Part shown: positions 22,534-33,290 of the stretch, in pieces
Layout: each line of letters starts with the position of its first letter
Numbering within the stretch: the first letter of the stretch is position 1
Source: Nepenthes gracilis
Lineage: Eukaryota > Streptophyta > Magnoliopsida > Caryophyllales > Nepenthaceae
DNA length: 64,000 nt
Assembly: GCA_033239525.1 (NCBI GenBank)
Contig: BSYO01000016.1
Span: 10,241,045-10,305,044, forward strand
Direction: 5' to 3'
Position numbers and translations under genes: made by a program
Notes under the pieces: generated by a model
Database searches by the model: none
Seen by the model: the letters and a program-made list of their open reading frames with translations, nothing else
Told to the model about the DNA's origin: nothing

Positions 22534-23997
22534 TTAGAAATGAGAGGGTCGTCCCCTGTGCCACACTCCCCATGGATCCCAGACTCCTGAAGATGTGGAC
22601 TCGGCGGCTATAAAAGGCGCCGATGAGCCTGCCTCACAGTCAGCATCTCCAAAAAACTCGGACGACCGCTCGGCTTCAACCACAGTAGGACGCTCAGAAG
22701 GACCGAGGGACATGAGCTCATCGACACTTTGGTCCTCGACTTCCACCACCTCTCGGACCGTTTTAGCCGTCATTCCCCTCTCAGAGTCCACCATGACGCT
22801 CCCGCCTCCTATGTCCTCGGAAGGGTGATCAATCCTGTCCGAGACGTCACCAGGCAGATCAGCGGGAGCTCCAAGGACGGGATCATCACTGGGGGGCTGG
22901 ACGTCCGAAAACTCCGCAGTCTGAACAGGGACCTCCACGGACTCAGCAAGATTAGCAGTGGAAGTGAAGCTGAGACCCTCAGATCCCGAGGACCCCGGAA
23001 GAGAGATTCCAATCCTCAGCCTCTTGACTAGAGGGACGTCATCATCATCATCGTCAGAGAAGGGCTGGACGTCCGAAAGCTCCGCCACCTGAACAATCGC
23101 CCCCGAGGGCTCAGCAAGATTAGCAGTGGCAGTGAAGGCGAGACCTCCAGACCCCGAGGACTCAGGCATGGAACCAGTCCCCGACCTTTTAATCAGAGGA
23201 GCAGCCACGTTATCATCGCTCCGATCCTCGATGTCAAAGTCATCATCATCACCAAAGGAGGGCTCAGCAACGGGACCACCGATCCTCAGTGCCCCAGCTC
23301 TCATCCTCGGTCTCTCCTTGGCCTTTACGGAAGGAGCTAGGCCGGAAGTCTCATCCCGCGGTCCCCACTTGGCTACCTTGAATTTCTCAGAGGACAGCCA
23401 GATGTTGTGCTTGTTCAGATGGAAGGACCATGACACAAAGACCAAATCTGTACACCTTTACATTCTCCTGTCCTCCTCGAAGGGTCGAGTCTGACCGGCA
23501 AGCCACTTTTCCCCACTTAAAAGGGATGGCCCAGTGCTCATGGACGCCAAGAAAGAAAAACTTATCCTTCCACCGCTTTGTGGAGTCCAGGTTACTTCCG
23601 CATAACGAAGAAAATTCGGGGGAGTCATTACAATCCAGTCAAGGTTCTGTGTGAAGCGGAACATCACCTTGACTGTAAGAGCATTCAAGAGCTTCTCATG
23701 ACACCAGAAGAAAACGCACAAGGACACCAGATACCTGACTACATTTGGCTGAAGCCTGGCAAGAGGCACCCCGAGTGCTCTCATAATGTCGTAGAGCTCC
23801 TCCGCGATGGAAAATCGTAGCCCGCCTTTGAGGTGGACTTCGTAAACGGTAATGAAGCCGTCCGGAGGGTACAGTGTCCTATCGTGCGACTCTGGAATCA
23901 TCATGGCCATGGACTCAAGGATTTGATATCAAGCTAGAATCTCCGTGAGCATGTCGAGCGTCATCGTGGAAGCAATGTCTCTCACTCCAGGCGCCAT
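22534..23997 (-). pseudogene. B: antisense ORF, exon 1 (Transposase_28-like domain, acidic linker)
   Basis: From an ATG at 23997 the frame runs 487 codons to 22534 with two internal stops, TGA at 23929-23931 and TAA at 23458-23460. Residues about 30-180 contain PDGFITVYEVHLKGGLRFS, LGVPLARLQPN and RYLVSLCVFFW, which resemble the plant Transposase_28 (putative gypsy-type) domain. A long acidic/Ser-rich linker follows with Asp runs, a basic LVKRLR motif and a repeated about 55-residue unit (about 22880-23220). It ends at a stop just before the putative intron. Role unknown. Such aORFs occur in Tat-lineage elements, so host origin is unlikely. Confidence 0.75.
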
Positions 23998-24118
23998 GAA
24001 CGCTGAAAAAACAAGGGTGAAGAAGAAACTCAAACGAAGAAAGAGCGGAAGGCCTCAACACCCAGAAGAGAAAATGAAAGAACAGGCGCGAAGATGAAAA
24101 ATCAGGGCAATGAGGCGT

Positions 24119-24132
24119 TTAAATAAACCCTG
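24119..24132 (-). promoter_or_regulatory. Possible TATA box for B antisense ORF
   Basis: Minus strand reads GGTTTATTTAAACG about 125 bp upstream of the antisense ATG, a plausible core promoter inside the element. Position and composition are the only support. Confidence 0.3.
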
Positions 24133-24424
24133 GAGTGCAAAAGGCGCACTCATTACCCTTGCCACGCGTCGACCGGCCATTCACTTCAGAGGTATGATGG
24201 CCTTTCCTTCCCAAGATGACTTACAGCGCGTCACATAAACTAGGTACCGTATTTAATGCCCCACAAAGAAGCGAAGCGGCGGTGGCAAAAAGCCTCGGAC
24301 CAAGGAGAGGTCCTGGGACCACCTCACATCAAGCTCAACGCAGTACTCCTGCTCGGACGGTCGACTCCGCTAAGCGTACTAGCGACTTCATGCCAAACGG
24401 CCGAGAACTTCGGGCCCTTTAGCA

Positions 24425-24434
24425 TGGGGGGCTA
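24425..24434 (+). other. B polypurine tract
   Basis: TGGGGGGCTA directly before the 3' LTR start TGTTGGG. Confidence 0.7.
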
Positions 24435-25518
24435 TGTTGGGCCCCACTATAAAGGCCCATAAAAACATTGGCCCAGAGGAAAGGCCCAAATGAGAGGCTC
24501 AGAGATACTCCTGCAAGCCAAGCAAGCTGAGCGGCCCGAGAGGCTCAGAGTAGAGGCTAATGGCCCAAGGGCCAAGACTACAGCAGAAGCCCAGGAAGTC
24601 CCGTCCGCTCATAGGTAAGCTCGAGGACAACGCCAGCAATATCCGAGTACACGGACACAAAGAGGACCGAGAACTCTGGAAGCTCTGCTAAGTCTCAGAA
24701 TTGCCCGAGAGGTCAAAAAGAAGTTTTCGGACTTTCCCCTGAATGTCCACCAAGAACACCTCCTCTTCGAGAGTCCGCGAACTCACGAGGGTTTCACCTG
24801 AGGGACGAGGACTCGCCTATGACCCAAGATGCCCGCCTAAGCGGCCGTCGAATTCCAAAGAAGCTCGCAACCACCGCCGGTCTCCATCTGAACAGAGCAC
24901 GCCTGGTCAAATCAAGACTGACACACCTAGGCCTGTCAGCGGCGCTAGCCGCATGCCTTACCGCGCACGTCAGCAACATTAATGAGGCCAGCAGGACACG
25001 GCATAGCATCTGAGCCATCCGATGGCTACCACGCATCTCCTCCCCAACGGCCTGGTTTTCCCTATAAATACCGAACAAAGTCCCTTTCTAAAGGGACCGG
25101 ACTCTCTCTTCCAAGACTAGCTCCACAAAGAAGGCAAAAGGCCCACTTTCCTTCGGCCCCGAAACTCTCTCTTCCTGTAAAACAGAACAAGAAGAGTTGT
25201 AAAACCTCTCAACGAGCGATCCCCCCAAAAAGAGAGATACAAATCAAGAGGCAAGGAAGGGATTAAACCAAACACTTGTGCTTTGTAAAGATTTCAACCC
25301 AAATAGTGAAGCACTTTCAAGGCCCCGAGTCTCGTGGTTTTTCCTTCCCATTCCAGAGGAGATTTTCCACGTAAAAGATCTGGTCTCAATCTTCCTCTCG
25401 TGTCCAACACCACATTCGCTTGTGTTGCCTGAAAACCATGGATCTGATTGGACTCCGTGGATTCAGCATGCCCGCTAACCACGGATCCGACTGGACGTCG
25501 TAGATCCAGAACGCAACA
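24435..25518 (+). mobile_element. B: 3' LTR
   Basis: 1084 bp, collinear with 19198-20278. Starts TGTTGGGCCCC, ends CGCAACA, followed by the duplicated AAGAT. TATAAATA at 25063-25070. Its minus- and plus-strand ORFs mirror those of the 5' LTR and are not genes. Confidence 0.92.
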
Positions 25519-25523
25519 AAGAT
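25519..25523. repeat. Target-site duplication of B, right copy (AAGAT)
   Basis: Exact match to 19193-19197. C's LTR resumes after it. Confidence 0.9.
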
Positions 25524-26021
25524 AAAACAAACAATACAAACTAAAGCGGACTTCATTTTAAACTGAGATTCACATATACAACATGATGGATTTAAAGCGG
25601 ACTCATTAAATTTAAAAAAACTAAAAATAAAATAAAACAACTCCCCATTCCAAAACTCTCTCTCCACTCTCTCTCTCTCATTCGTCTCTCCACTCACACC
25701 CTCTCTGCTTCTCTCCACTTACTCCCTCTTCTTCCTCCTGCTCACCCTTCTTCACCTCCAGCTCTCTGCAACTCTCTATTTTTCTCTATTTTATTTTATT
25801 TTATTTTATTTCAAAACCCCACTCAGATCCTCCTCCGTCTCCCCCCCTGCTTCAACTAAATCCCAACTCAAATCCCTCCTTCCAGCTTCGCACCTCCAGC
25901 TGAGGCAGAAGCTCCCGGCCTCTGCTTTTCTCACTCTTCCCAAATCCCACTGCTTCTTTCACTCTTGTTCCCCCAATCCCCTTTTCCTCCCTTCGACTCC
26001 ACAACTCTCACTTTCGGCCCT

Positions 26022-26030
26022 CTATTTATA
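26022..26030 (-). promoter_or_regulatory. TATA box of C 5' LTR
   Basis: Minus strand TATAAATAG, aligned with the box at 13056-13064. Transcription would run left, through the LTR segment now holding B. Confidence 0.55.
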
Positions 26031-26484
26031 GAGGAAGATAATAATAATTTTACTCTTTTTTTTTTGTCGCTGCCATTTCTCTGCTTCTTCGCTGCTGCCC
26101 TGCTCTGCCGCCTGCTCTGCCTCTTCTTTCTACTTCTCTGCTCTCAGCCGCCTGCTCTTTTCTTCATTCGTGGCAGTGTACTGCCACCCCTTTTTTTTAA
26201 TATATATATATATATATATCTTTTTCCTTTTTTAAATATATATATATTTTAACAATCAAAAATTTGATTACACTTCTCTTCTCCATGTGACTTCGATCGG
26301 CTGTGTAGATTGATAAAATAAAGGCTTTATACAATCAATTTGCTTACTTTATTTCAAAAATTTTTATTCGAGAAGTAAAATCTATATAATTAAAATATAT
26401 AATTTAATTACGTAATTTTTATAAAAATTACTAAAGATAACAAAAATTAAATGAAAATAAAAGTATAAAATTTAATGTTCATCA

Positions 26485-26489
26485 GACCT
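26485..26489. repeat. Target-site duplication of C, right copy (GACCT)
   Basis: Matches the left GACCC at four of five positions. D's protease frame continues from here. Confidence 0.8.
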
Positions 26490-26769
26490 AAACCTGTTAG
26501 AAATGGTAATCTTTGATGTGATTATGGAAATAAATTGGCCTACTGCCTGTCATGTCTGTATTTCCAGACGATTGTGAATTTATATATTCCCATAGTTGAA
26601 GGGTTTGAGTTCCATGGTTTTGGGAGTCGATAGTAACTCCCATAATTTTAGCGATCCATGCACACCGTCTGCTGCATGACGGGTGCTAGGGTTTCATCGT
26701 ATTTGTGTTTGCAACAATGCCTCAGAGTAGCGTGTGGAGGATATTGTTGTAGGTCGAAAGTTTGCAGAC
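26485..26769 (+). pseudogene. D: protease C-terminal part and linker to RT
   Basis: After the duplication the frame gives an L-LEM-IFDVIMEINW stretch, the conserved segment (usually LDM-DFDVILGMDW) that closes gypsy proteases. It continues exactly where the piece ending at 11888 stops. Several stops follow. By 26750 the FADIFLEELLGLPP-like motif that precedes RT appears. Confidence 0.8.
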
Positions 26770-28075
26770 ATATTTCTTGAGGAGCTACTAGGACTACCCC
26801 CGAAGCGATAGATTGTGTTTAGAATAAACTTGATGCCAGGAACTGCACCAATATCAAAAGTACCCTATAGGATGGCTCCGACAGAGTTAAAAGAATTGAA
26901 CATACAATTGCAGAAACTTCTTGATCAAGGTTTCATCAAGCCCAGCATTTCTCTGTGTGGATCACCAGTGCTATTTGTCAAGAAGAAAGATGGTTCGATG
27001 CGTCTATGCATCAACTATAGAGAACTTAATAAGGTGGTGATAAAAAATAAGTTTTCGTTGCCTCGAATCGATGATTTATTTGACCAGCTACAAGGGGTGG
27101 GTGTATTTTCAAAAATTAATCTGAGATCAGGATATCACCAATTAGAGATTAAAGAGAGTAACATCCAAAAGACAACATTCCACTCCTGGTATGGTTACTA
27201 CAAATTCTTGGTGATGCAATTTCAGCTAACAAAATGCACGAGCTACGTTTATGAATATGATGAATAGGGTGTTCAAACCCCTTTTAGATGGGTTTATCGT
27301 AATCTTTATCGATGATATTCTAATCTACTCTAAAAATGCTATTGAGCATGAGGAGCATCTAAGGATGGTGTTGTAGAGACTGTGGGAGGAATATTTGTAT
27401 GTTAAGTTCAAGAAGTGTGAGTTTTGGATGAAGGAAATCATGTTCTTGGGACATCTTATTTTCAAAGACGGAGTATTAATAGACCCGTGCAAAGTTAATG
27501 CTATAATGGATTGGGCATGTCCAACCAACCCAATCGAGGTGAGGAGTTTTCTTGGTTTAGTAGGTTACTATAGGAGGTTTGTGGAAGAGTTTTCCGGCAT
27601 AACCATGCCAATAACTAAATTGACTCAGAAAGACATCAAGTTTGTGTGGTCTGAGGAATGTAAACAAAGCTTACAAGAGTTAAAGCGAAGACTAACATCA
27701 GCACCGACTCTGACAATCCCAAATGGCTCAAGGGGATTTGCAGTGTATTGTGACATTTCACTGAAAGACATAGGTTGCATACTAATGCAGTATGAAAAAG
27801 TCATTGCCTATGAGTCTCAACAACTAAAGACTTACGAGCAAAAATATCCAATCCAAGACCTAGAGTTGGCTATGATTGTATTTGCACTAAAGGTGTGGCG
27901 GCATTATCTATATGGTGAAGAGTTTATCATATACACTGACTGCAAGAGTTTGAAGTACTTGTTCTCGCAGAAGAAATATAATATGCGCCAAAGGTGATCG
28001 ATTGGCCTACTCAAGGATTATGTTTGTTAGATTATGTACCAACCCGACAAAGCAAACGTAGTGGCTAATGCACCT
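26770..28075 (+). pseudogene. D: reverse transcriptase and RNase H, frameshifted
   Basis: RT copies element RNA and RNase H removes it. The open piece 26815-27267 carries the [14 protein letters not shown] start, [17 protein letters not shown] and LRSGYHQL motifs. A frameshift near 27235-27250 follows, and the catalytic FIDD box (about 27308-27319) is in another frame. The open piece 27395-27997 (200 codons) holds FLGHLIF, SFLGLVGYYRRF and then RNase H with VYCDIS, IAYESQQLK and LYGEEFIIYTD. It ends at a TGA after NMRQR. A TAG near 27374 adds damage. Confidence 0.88.
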
Positions 28076-29270
28076 AGTAGAAAATCAGTTGGTCTTATTG
28101 CCCACTTGATGATGAGAGAGTGGAGGATGTTGGAGGAAGTTGAGGATTGTAATATCCAATTACATTTGAGGAACCCTCCAGTTATGGTTTCATATTTTAG
28201 GGTGCAACTAGTACTTGTAAAAAAGATTAGGATGACACGGGAGGATGACCCAGAGCTATCAAGTATTAAGATAGAGTTGCCTTATGGAGATTGAGTAGAT
28301 TATGAGATGAGGAGGGATGGGACTCTCACGTATAAGGGTAGGATTTGCGTACCAAGCATTGAAGATTTAAAGAAGGAGATCATGGAGAAAGCATACCGTT
28401 CAAAGTATACAATGCATCCTGATACGACTAAAATATATCATAATATGAGAAAGTCCTTCAGGTGGAAAGGAATGAAGAAAGATAATGCTGAATTTGTAGC
28501 CAAATGCTTGATTTGCCAATAAGTTAAAGCGGAACATCAAAGACTAGCAGGGAAGCTTCAGCAAATGCCAATTCTATGCTGGAAGTGGGAACACATCTCA
28601 ATGGATTTCATCGTTGGATTTCGAAGGATCACTAAAGGCAATGATGCAATATGGGTTATTGTGGACTAATTAACTAAATTTGCACACTTCCTAGCTATAA
28701 GATTGACAAACTCACTGGATAGGTTGGCCAGACTTTACATTAACGAGGTTGTGAGGTTACATAGAATACCAGCTAGTATCATTTCAGATCGAGACTCGAG
28801 ATTTGTTTCATAATTTTGGAAATGCTTACATAGAGAATAAGGGACGAGGCTGAAGTTTAGCACCACTTTGCACCCGCAAAGTAATGGCCAAACAGAGTAG
28901 ACCATTCAAACGTTGGAAGACATGCTTAGGAGCTCGATCCTAGAAATAGGAGTAGTTGGGATGCATATCTTTCATTAGCAGAATTCATGTACAATAATAG
29001 CATTCAAGCCAGTATCGGAATTGCACCCTTCAAAGCACTTTATGGGAGAAAGTGTCATTTACTAGTAAGTTGGGAGGAGGTAGGAAATCACCAGATTTTA
29101 GGACCAGATCTCGTATAGGAAACCACTAAGAAAATTCGTTTAATCCGAGAATGGATGCGAACAGCTCGGAGTCGATCAGAAACGTTACGTGGATAAGAAG
29201 CGATGAGACTCAAACTTCGAGGTGGACGATGCAGTATTTTTTGAAGGTATCCCCCACGAAAAGCATTATG
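28076..29270 (+). pseudogene. D: integrase
   Basis: The zinc-binding part at 28307-28522 reads EKAYRSKYTMHP...FVAKCLICQ. The first His of the HHCC is Tyr. The catalytic core has MDFIVGF (28600), IISDRDSRF (28770) and an NGQTE segment (near 28885), so the D-D-E residues are present, but stops interrupt before and after them. The GPF-like start of the C-terminal domain follows near 29300. Integrase inserts cDNA; this copy is inactive. Confidence 0.82.
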
Positions 29271-29644
29271 AGATTTGGAAAATGAGGTAAATTAAACCCT
29301 AGATTTATTGGACCGTTTGAGATTTTGGAACTAGTTGATGAAGTAGCCCATCGGCTAGCATTACCACTTTCACTGGCTGGAGTACACAATGTATTCCATA
29401 TATCCATGTTAAGAAAGTATGTCCACGACAAGTCACATGTAATCAAGCATGACCAGTTACAAATTCAGGAAGATCTATCGTATACCAAGGAATCAACATG
29501 GATTATAGACCGGCGAGATAAGACTCTACGTTTCAAGGTGGTACCATTCGTGAAGATCGTCTGAAATCATCAAGATGAATGAGATGCGACATGGGAAACT
29601 GAAATAGATATGCGCAAAAAATACCCACGACTATTCAATGATTG
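29271..29644 (+). pseudogene. D: integrase tail and chromodomain
   Basis: The open piece 29325-29564 carries [37 protein letters not shown] and VKIV. After a stop come the ATWETEID and KKYPRLF signatures, which end the Tekay chromodomain. This module recognises histone marks and biases integration to heterochromatin. It is followed within 45 bp by the polypurine tract. Confidence 0.85.
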
Positions 29645-29669
29645 AGGTACGTTTTCGAGGACAAAAAGT

Positions 29670-29688
29670 TTTTTTTGGTGGGTGGGTT
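29670..29688 (+). other. D polypurine tract
   Basis: TTTTTTTTGGTGGGTGGGT immediately before TGTAACACCC. The G-rich half is the expected RNase H-resistant primer, with T contamination. Confidence 0.65.
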
Positions 29689-29935
29689 GTAACACCCTAA
29701 ATATTTTTGGATCTTTTATTATAAATTATATAAAAATTATTGGGTTATATTTAAAATTAAATAAGTAAAAATATATATTTAATTGGATAATTTCTTAGAT
29801 TGGGCTCAAAGGGCCCAAGTTTTAGTACTTGAGCTTGATCTAGCCATTATTTTAATGGATTTAAATATTTACGGTTATGATGTATTAGTAAAATAGTAGT
29901 AGACCAAAATAATAATAATAATAATAATATGATAT
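29689..29935 (+). mobile_element. D: 3' LTR, truncated after about 247 bp
   Basis: Matches 4462-4706 through the (AAT)n run, then changes to unrelated sequence at about 29931-29936. About 2.4 kb of LTR is missing. Confidence 0.85.
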
Positions 29936-30323
29936 AGGAGGCCTTATATGCCAAAGTAGCATGGGAACGCTAGATAGGTGCACATCAAGCACCACAAATT
30001 AACACAAGGTTAAATGAGCATCACGTCAAATGCAATTTAGGTGCCAATAGTTTGCCAAATTCTTGCATGAGCACCAACCAAGCACATCTCATGCATTACT
30101 ACATTGCCTAATCCATGCATGAACATCCTATAGATGCCCATCAAGCACACCACTAGTTTCTCGAACATGCACAAGCATGGAGATAAGCGTCAATCGGGCT
30201 CCAATCCTTGTTGTCTTCAAATCCAATTTTTCATAATGTTTTTATTATACAATTATTTTCTAAATTAACATAATATATTTCATAATGATGTTATAAATAA
30301 TGAATTAAATATCTAGCATTACA
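29936..30323 (-). mobile_element. F: partial 3' LTR
   Basis: On the minus strand the LTR starts TGTAATGCTAG at 30323, right after the chromodomain end of F. It runs left to the AAT junction near 29935. A GCATATAAGGCC TATA-like box lies near 29946, preceded by several GC-containing words (CATCAAGCAC, GAGCACCAACC). The far end is lost, so no terminal CA or duplication is seen. Confidence 0.65.
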
Positions 30324-30700
30324 ACTCTCTTATAAGATTTTGTTCTTGAGATTTATGTACTTTAATTTTGTTCTTGAAATATCTTGGGTCTCATCCTTGT
30401 GTTCCTAAGTCGCTCCTTTGAAATAATGGTTCCTCTATAATATTTTAACCAATTGAATATGTGAAACTTCATCTCTTTTCTCCAAAATTTGAACTAAAAC
30501 CTCAACATATAACAAATTATCATCACTCTACAATGGTTCCTATTTGATAATGTGCAATGGATCAATTACAAATTTTTACAACATCAAAATATGGAATATA
30601 TCATGACAATATGCTAAATTATGAGATAAGGGTAATCTGTAAATCACATTTTCAATCAGTTGTAAAATCACAAATGTCCCAATAAATCCTGGTTTCAATT
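30324..30700 (-). pseudogene. F: chromodomain region
   Basis: Broken minus-strand frames show RLPLSHN, CHDIFHILML, KFVIDPLHII, LLYVEVLVQILEKRDE and QLVKIL, the integrase tail and chromodomain order of Tekay elements. Many stops. Confidence 0.7.
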
Positions 30701-31680
30701 TTTCCTTCATTCAAAATCTGGAAATTAGCTACCTTAGAGATATTTTTTAAAATATATGGTCAACTACATCAAAACTCAAATTAGATCTCTGGTGATTAAT
30801 ATAACTTTTCTGACAATTCTAAACAACTATTAGATGATTTTGAATTAATTTGAACTTGTTAGACATGTCATCAACAATAATGGGGTTCAAAAGTTTACAA
30901 TTACTAATTTTCTCCCAATTAATAAAGGACCAACATCTCCTTTAATACAAAACCTCAAATGAGGCCAGCCCAACCCTGAACTGATAGCTATTATTGTAAA
31001 CAAATTCAACAAGTGGCAAATAATGGTCCCAATTTCCTTTTATCACCAAAATAGATGCTTTTAATGTATCTTCCAAAATCTGCATCATTTTCTCCATTTA
31101 TCTGTTAGTTTGTGGGTAAAACACCGTATTGAACTTTAAATTTATACTCACTTCATTGTGTAAGCTTTCCAAGAACTTCAATATAAACCTTAGGTCTTAA
31201 TCATAAACAATTGAAGTAGGAATTTTATGCAATCTTATAATCTCATTGTCCTAAAGTCATGCTAAACAATCTCTAGAGAATGTTGTTCTCACAAGAAGGA
31301 AATGAACCGATATCGTCAATTTATCCACAATCACCAAATTGAATCATTATTTCTTACCATCCTAAGCAAAGTTGATATAAAATTCATCATGATATGCTCA
31401 CACATCAAACTAGTAACAGTCAAAGGATGCAAAAATCTTTGAAGCTTTCGATATTCAGCTTTAACGTATTGGCCCATAATCCATCTCCCCACATAAATAG
31501 CTATTTTCCGCATCATATTCTCTACAAGAAGAGATTTTTTATATTCTAATATATCTTATTGACTCTGGGATAAATAACATATTTTGCTCTATAGGACCCA
31601 TTCAAAATTTCTTATTTTAAATCACTAATGTTGGGTACACAAATTCTCTTACAAAACCTAAGAACTCCATTTACTTAAAG
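30701..31680 (-). pseudogene. F: integrase
   Basis: Minus-strand pieces read NKIY near the zinc region, LVIVDKLT..VHFL, RLHKIPTSIV, FLESLHNEVSINLKFNTVFYPQTN, MMQILEDTLKASIL and YNNSYQ, in order from 31600 to 30900. The second catalytic Asp region is followed by a stop. No frame exceeds 61 codons. Confidence 0.75.
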
Positions 31681-32400
31681 GTTAAAATTTACTCATGTTT
31701 TTTTGTTTAAATCTCTGGGAATTTTTATTAAATATGACATCTATCTGGGACTCCTTAATTGTTTTCATGATTACCAACTAAACCTAAAAAAATGACAGCA
31801 TCATCCTCAAGTGGTGGAAGTGTAAACATATATTACAATTTTTTATTCTATTTAATATTTTTCATTCTTTGATTGTCATATGAGCCATCATACTTGAAGA
31901 CTTCTAACTCAATGCATTTGTGACAACATTTGCCTTTCTCGATTAATATTATATTTTACATAGTCTTTCAACAAATATATCCTAAGTCCATTCCTCATAT
32001 TCAACTCCTTTTATAAAAAAAATAAATATTTTAAGCTATTGTGATCATAATATAACATGAAAATCTCTCTATACAAGTAATACCTCTAAATCTTCAAAAC
32101 AAATATAACTGTCACTAATTCTAAATCATGGGTACGGTAATTTTGCTCATAGACCTTGAAACTTAATTGATAGGCAACAATTCTACAGCGCTGTATCAAA
32201 ACACAATCCAATCCCTTTTTTAAAGTTTCCATCGTAAACCTCAAAACCCTCGATACAATCTACAATCACAAGAATTGGTGTAGAAGTTAATCAATTATTT
32301 AACTCTTAGAAGCTTTTTTCATAATCCTCATCCCAACAAAAATCATCCACTTCTTAGTCAGATATGTCAACGGTACTACAATCCTTAAAAATTCTCAATG
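31681..32400 (-). pseudogene. F: RNase H region, heavily decayed
   Basis: It lies between F's RT and integrase. On the minus strand the usual SLKYL-like and LE-like words are only faintly visible, and I rely mainly on position. Stops in all frames. Confidence 0.5.
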
Positions 32401-33290
32401 AAGCATCTTATTATCTGGCTAACATAGCAAAATTACGAACCTCTATAGCATTCATTGACTGCTCCCAATTAGCCACCTCCTTAATCTTCTTTGGATCTAC
32501 CGACACTCCTTTCAAAATAATGTGCCTAAGAAAATACACCCCTTCAAAACTGAATTCACATTTCTTTAACTTTTTAAGTAACCACCTATCTCTCAATGTA
32601 TGCCAGGTGACTCTCAAATGAGCTCCATGCTCTTCAAAACTCCTCATATAAATCAAAATGTTGTTAATAAAAACCATCACAAATTGATACAAGTATAGTT
32701 AGAAAACCTAATTTGTGTGATCCATAAAGTTACAGATTTATTAATTAATTCAAGTGGCATCACCAAAATTTTATAATGTCTATACCCCGTTCTAAATGTT
32801 GTTGTAGGTGTGTCTTCTTGCTTGATCCTTACCTGATAATATCCCAAACGCAAATTGATTTTGGAGAAAACTTATACTCCTTTTAACTAATTGAATAGGT
32901 TGTTGATTCTTGGCAAAGCGTATATATTCTTGATTGTGTCCTTTTTCAACTCCCTTTAATCAACATATAGCTTCATTGATCCATATTTCTTCTTCACAAA
33001 GAGTACTGGAGCTCCCATGACGACATGCTTGGTTGGATAAACCCTTTCAATAATAATTCTTGCAACTCTTGTTTCAACTCCTTCAATTTGAATGGGACCA
33101 TTCTATACAGAACCCTCAAAACATGTGTAGATCTAGATACTAAATTGATAGCATATTTAATTTCTCTATTCTGAGGTAAAACAGACATTTTCTTTGAAAT
33201 GATATTCTCAAATTTACATATCATTAGCATTTTCTCAATGGACACATTATAACTCCCAGTAGACGTGACATAAGTTAAAAAATTTGGCAC
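32401..33290 (-). pseudogene. F: reverse transcriptase
   Basis: The piece 33290-32994 includes VLRVLYRMVPFKLKELKQELQELL and KGFIQPSMSSWE, the RT N-terminus. The piece 32692-32411 (93 codons) includes [37 protein letters not shown] and GVSVDPKKI. The catalytic box is F-I-N-N in place of F-I-D-D: both metal-binding Asp are changed to Asn by G-to-A on the coding strand. Middle RT motifs are in broken frames. Confidence 0.85.

Larger units (their letters stand above)
19198..25518 (+). mobile_element. Element B: non-autonomous Tat-type element with gag remnant and antisense ORF
   Basis: A complete 6321-bp element: 5' LTR 19198-20278, primer site, short gag 20357-21060, 58-bp tandem array, antisense ORF 23997-21949, polypurine tract, 3' LTR 24435-25518. 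It is bracketed by a perfect AAGAT duplication. It has no protease or pol. It is visibly richer in GC and CpG than everything around it. The LTRs differ at about 30 of their last 450 positions by my count. The plan fits TR-GAG/Tat elements with an aORF. Confidence 0.92.
11889..26484 (-). mobile_element. Element C: gag-only Athila/Tat-type element, reverse orientation
   Basis: Both LTRs are present. The 3' LTR is 11889-14805, and the 5' LTR is 18543-26484 including nested element B. The primer site is at 18520-18536, the polypurine tract at 14806-14820, and the 3.7-kb interior holds only a decayed gag. No protease, RT, RNase H or integrase motif is visible, so it depended on enzymes from elsewhere. 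It sits in D's protease, flanked by GACCC/GACCT. Such gag-only plant elements are known as TR-GAG. Whether C belongs to Athila or Tat proper is open: its primer site is tRNA-Asp-like, as in Athila. Confidence 0.85.
18543..26484 (-). mobile_element. C: 5' LTR, split by element B
   Basis: The two parts are 25524-26484 (LTR start, U3 with TATA at 26022-26030) and 18543-19197 (U5 end). Joined in their order on the minus strand they make about 1.6 kb matching the 3' LTR apart from the triplication. The outer end ATGTTCATCA at 26484 meets GACCT. The inner end near 18543 reads TAACCG where the other LTR has TGACCG, a G-to-A change that damages the terminal CA. Confidence 0.85.
4462..29935 (+). mobile_element. 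Element D: Tekay/Del-type chromovirus, interrupted
   Basis: D is a Ty3/gypsy chromovirus in the order 5' LTR, PBS, gag, PR, RT, RNase H, integrase, chromodomain, PPT, partial 3' LTR. The LTR start TGTAACACC is repeated at 29689, and about 245 bp then match between 4462-4706 and 29689-29933. It entered the Tat element A1. It was later hit by solo LTR E (in its 5' LTR) and by element C (in its protease). The 3' LTR is truncated at an AAT repeat, so its own target duplication (left flank CAAAC) cannot be confirmed. Confidence 0.85.

Noticed and set aside
22141..23494. Plus-strand ORFs (100-149 codons) in B
   Set aside because: They lie opposite the antisense ORF, which has the domain signal and the acidic coding pattern.
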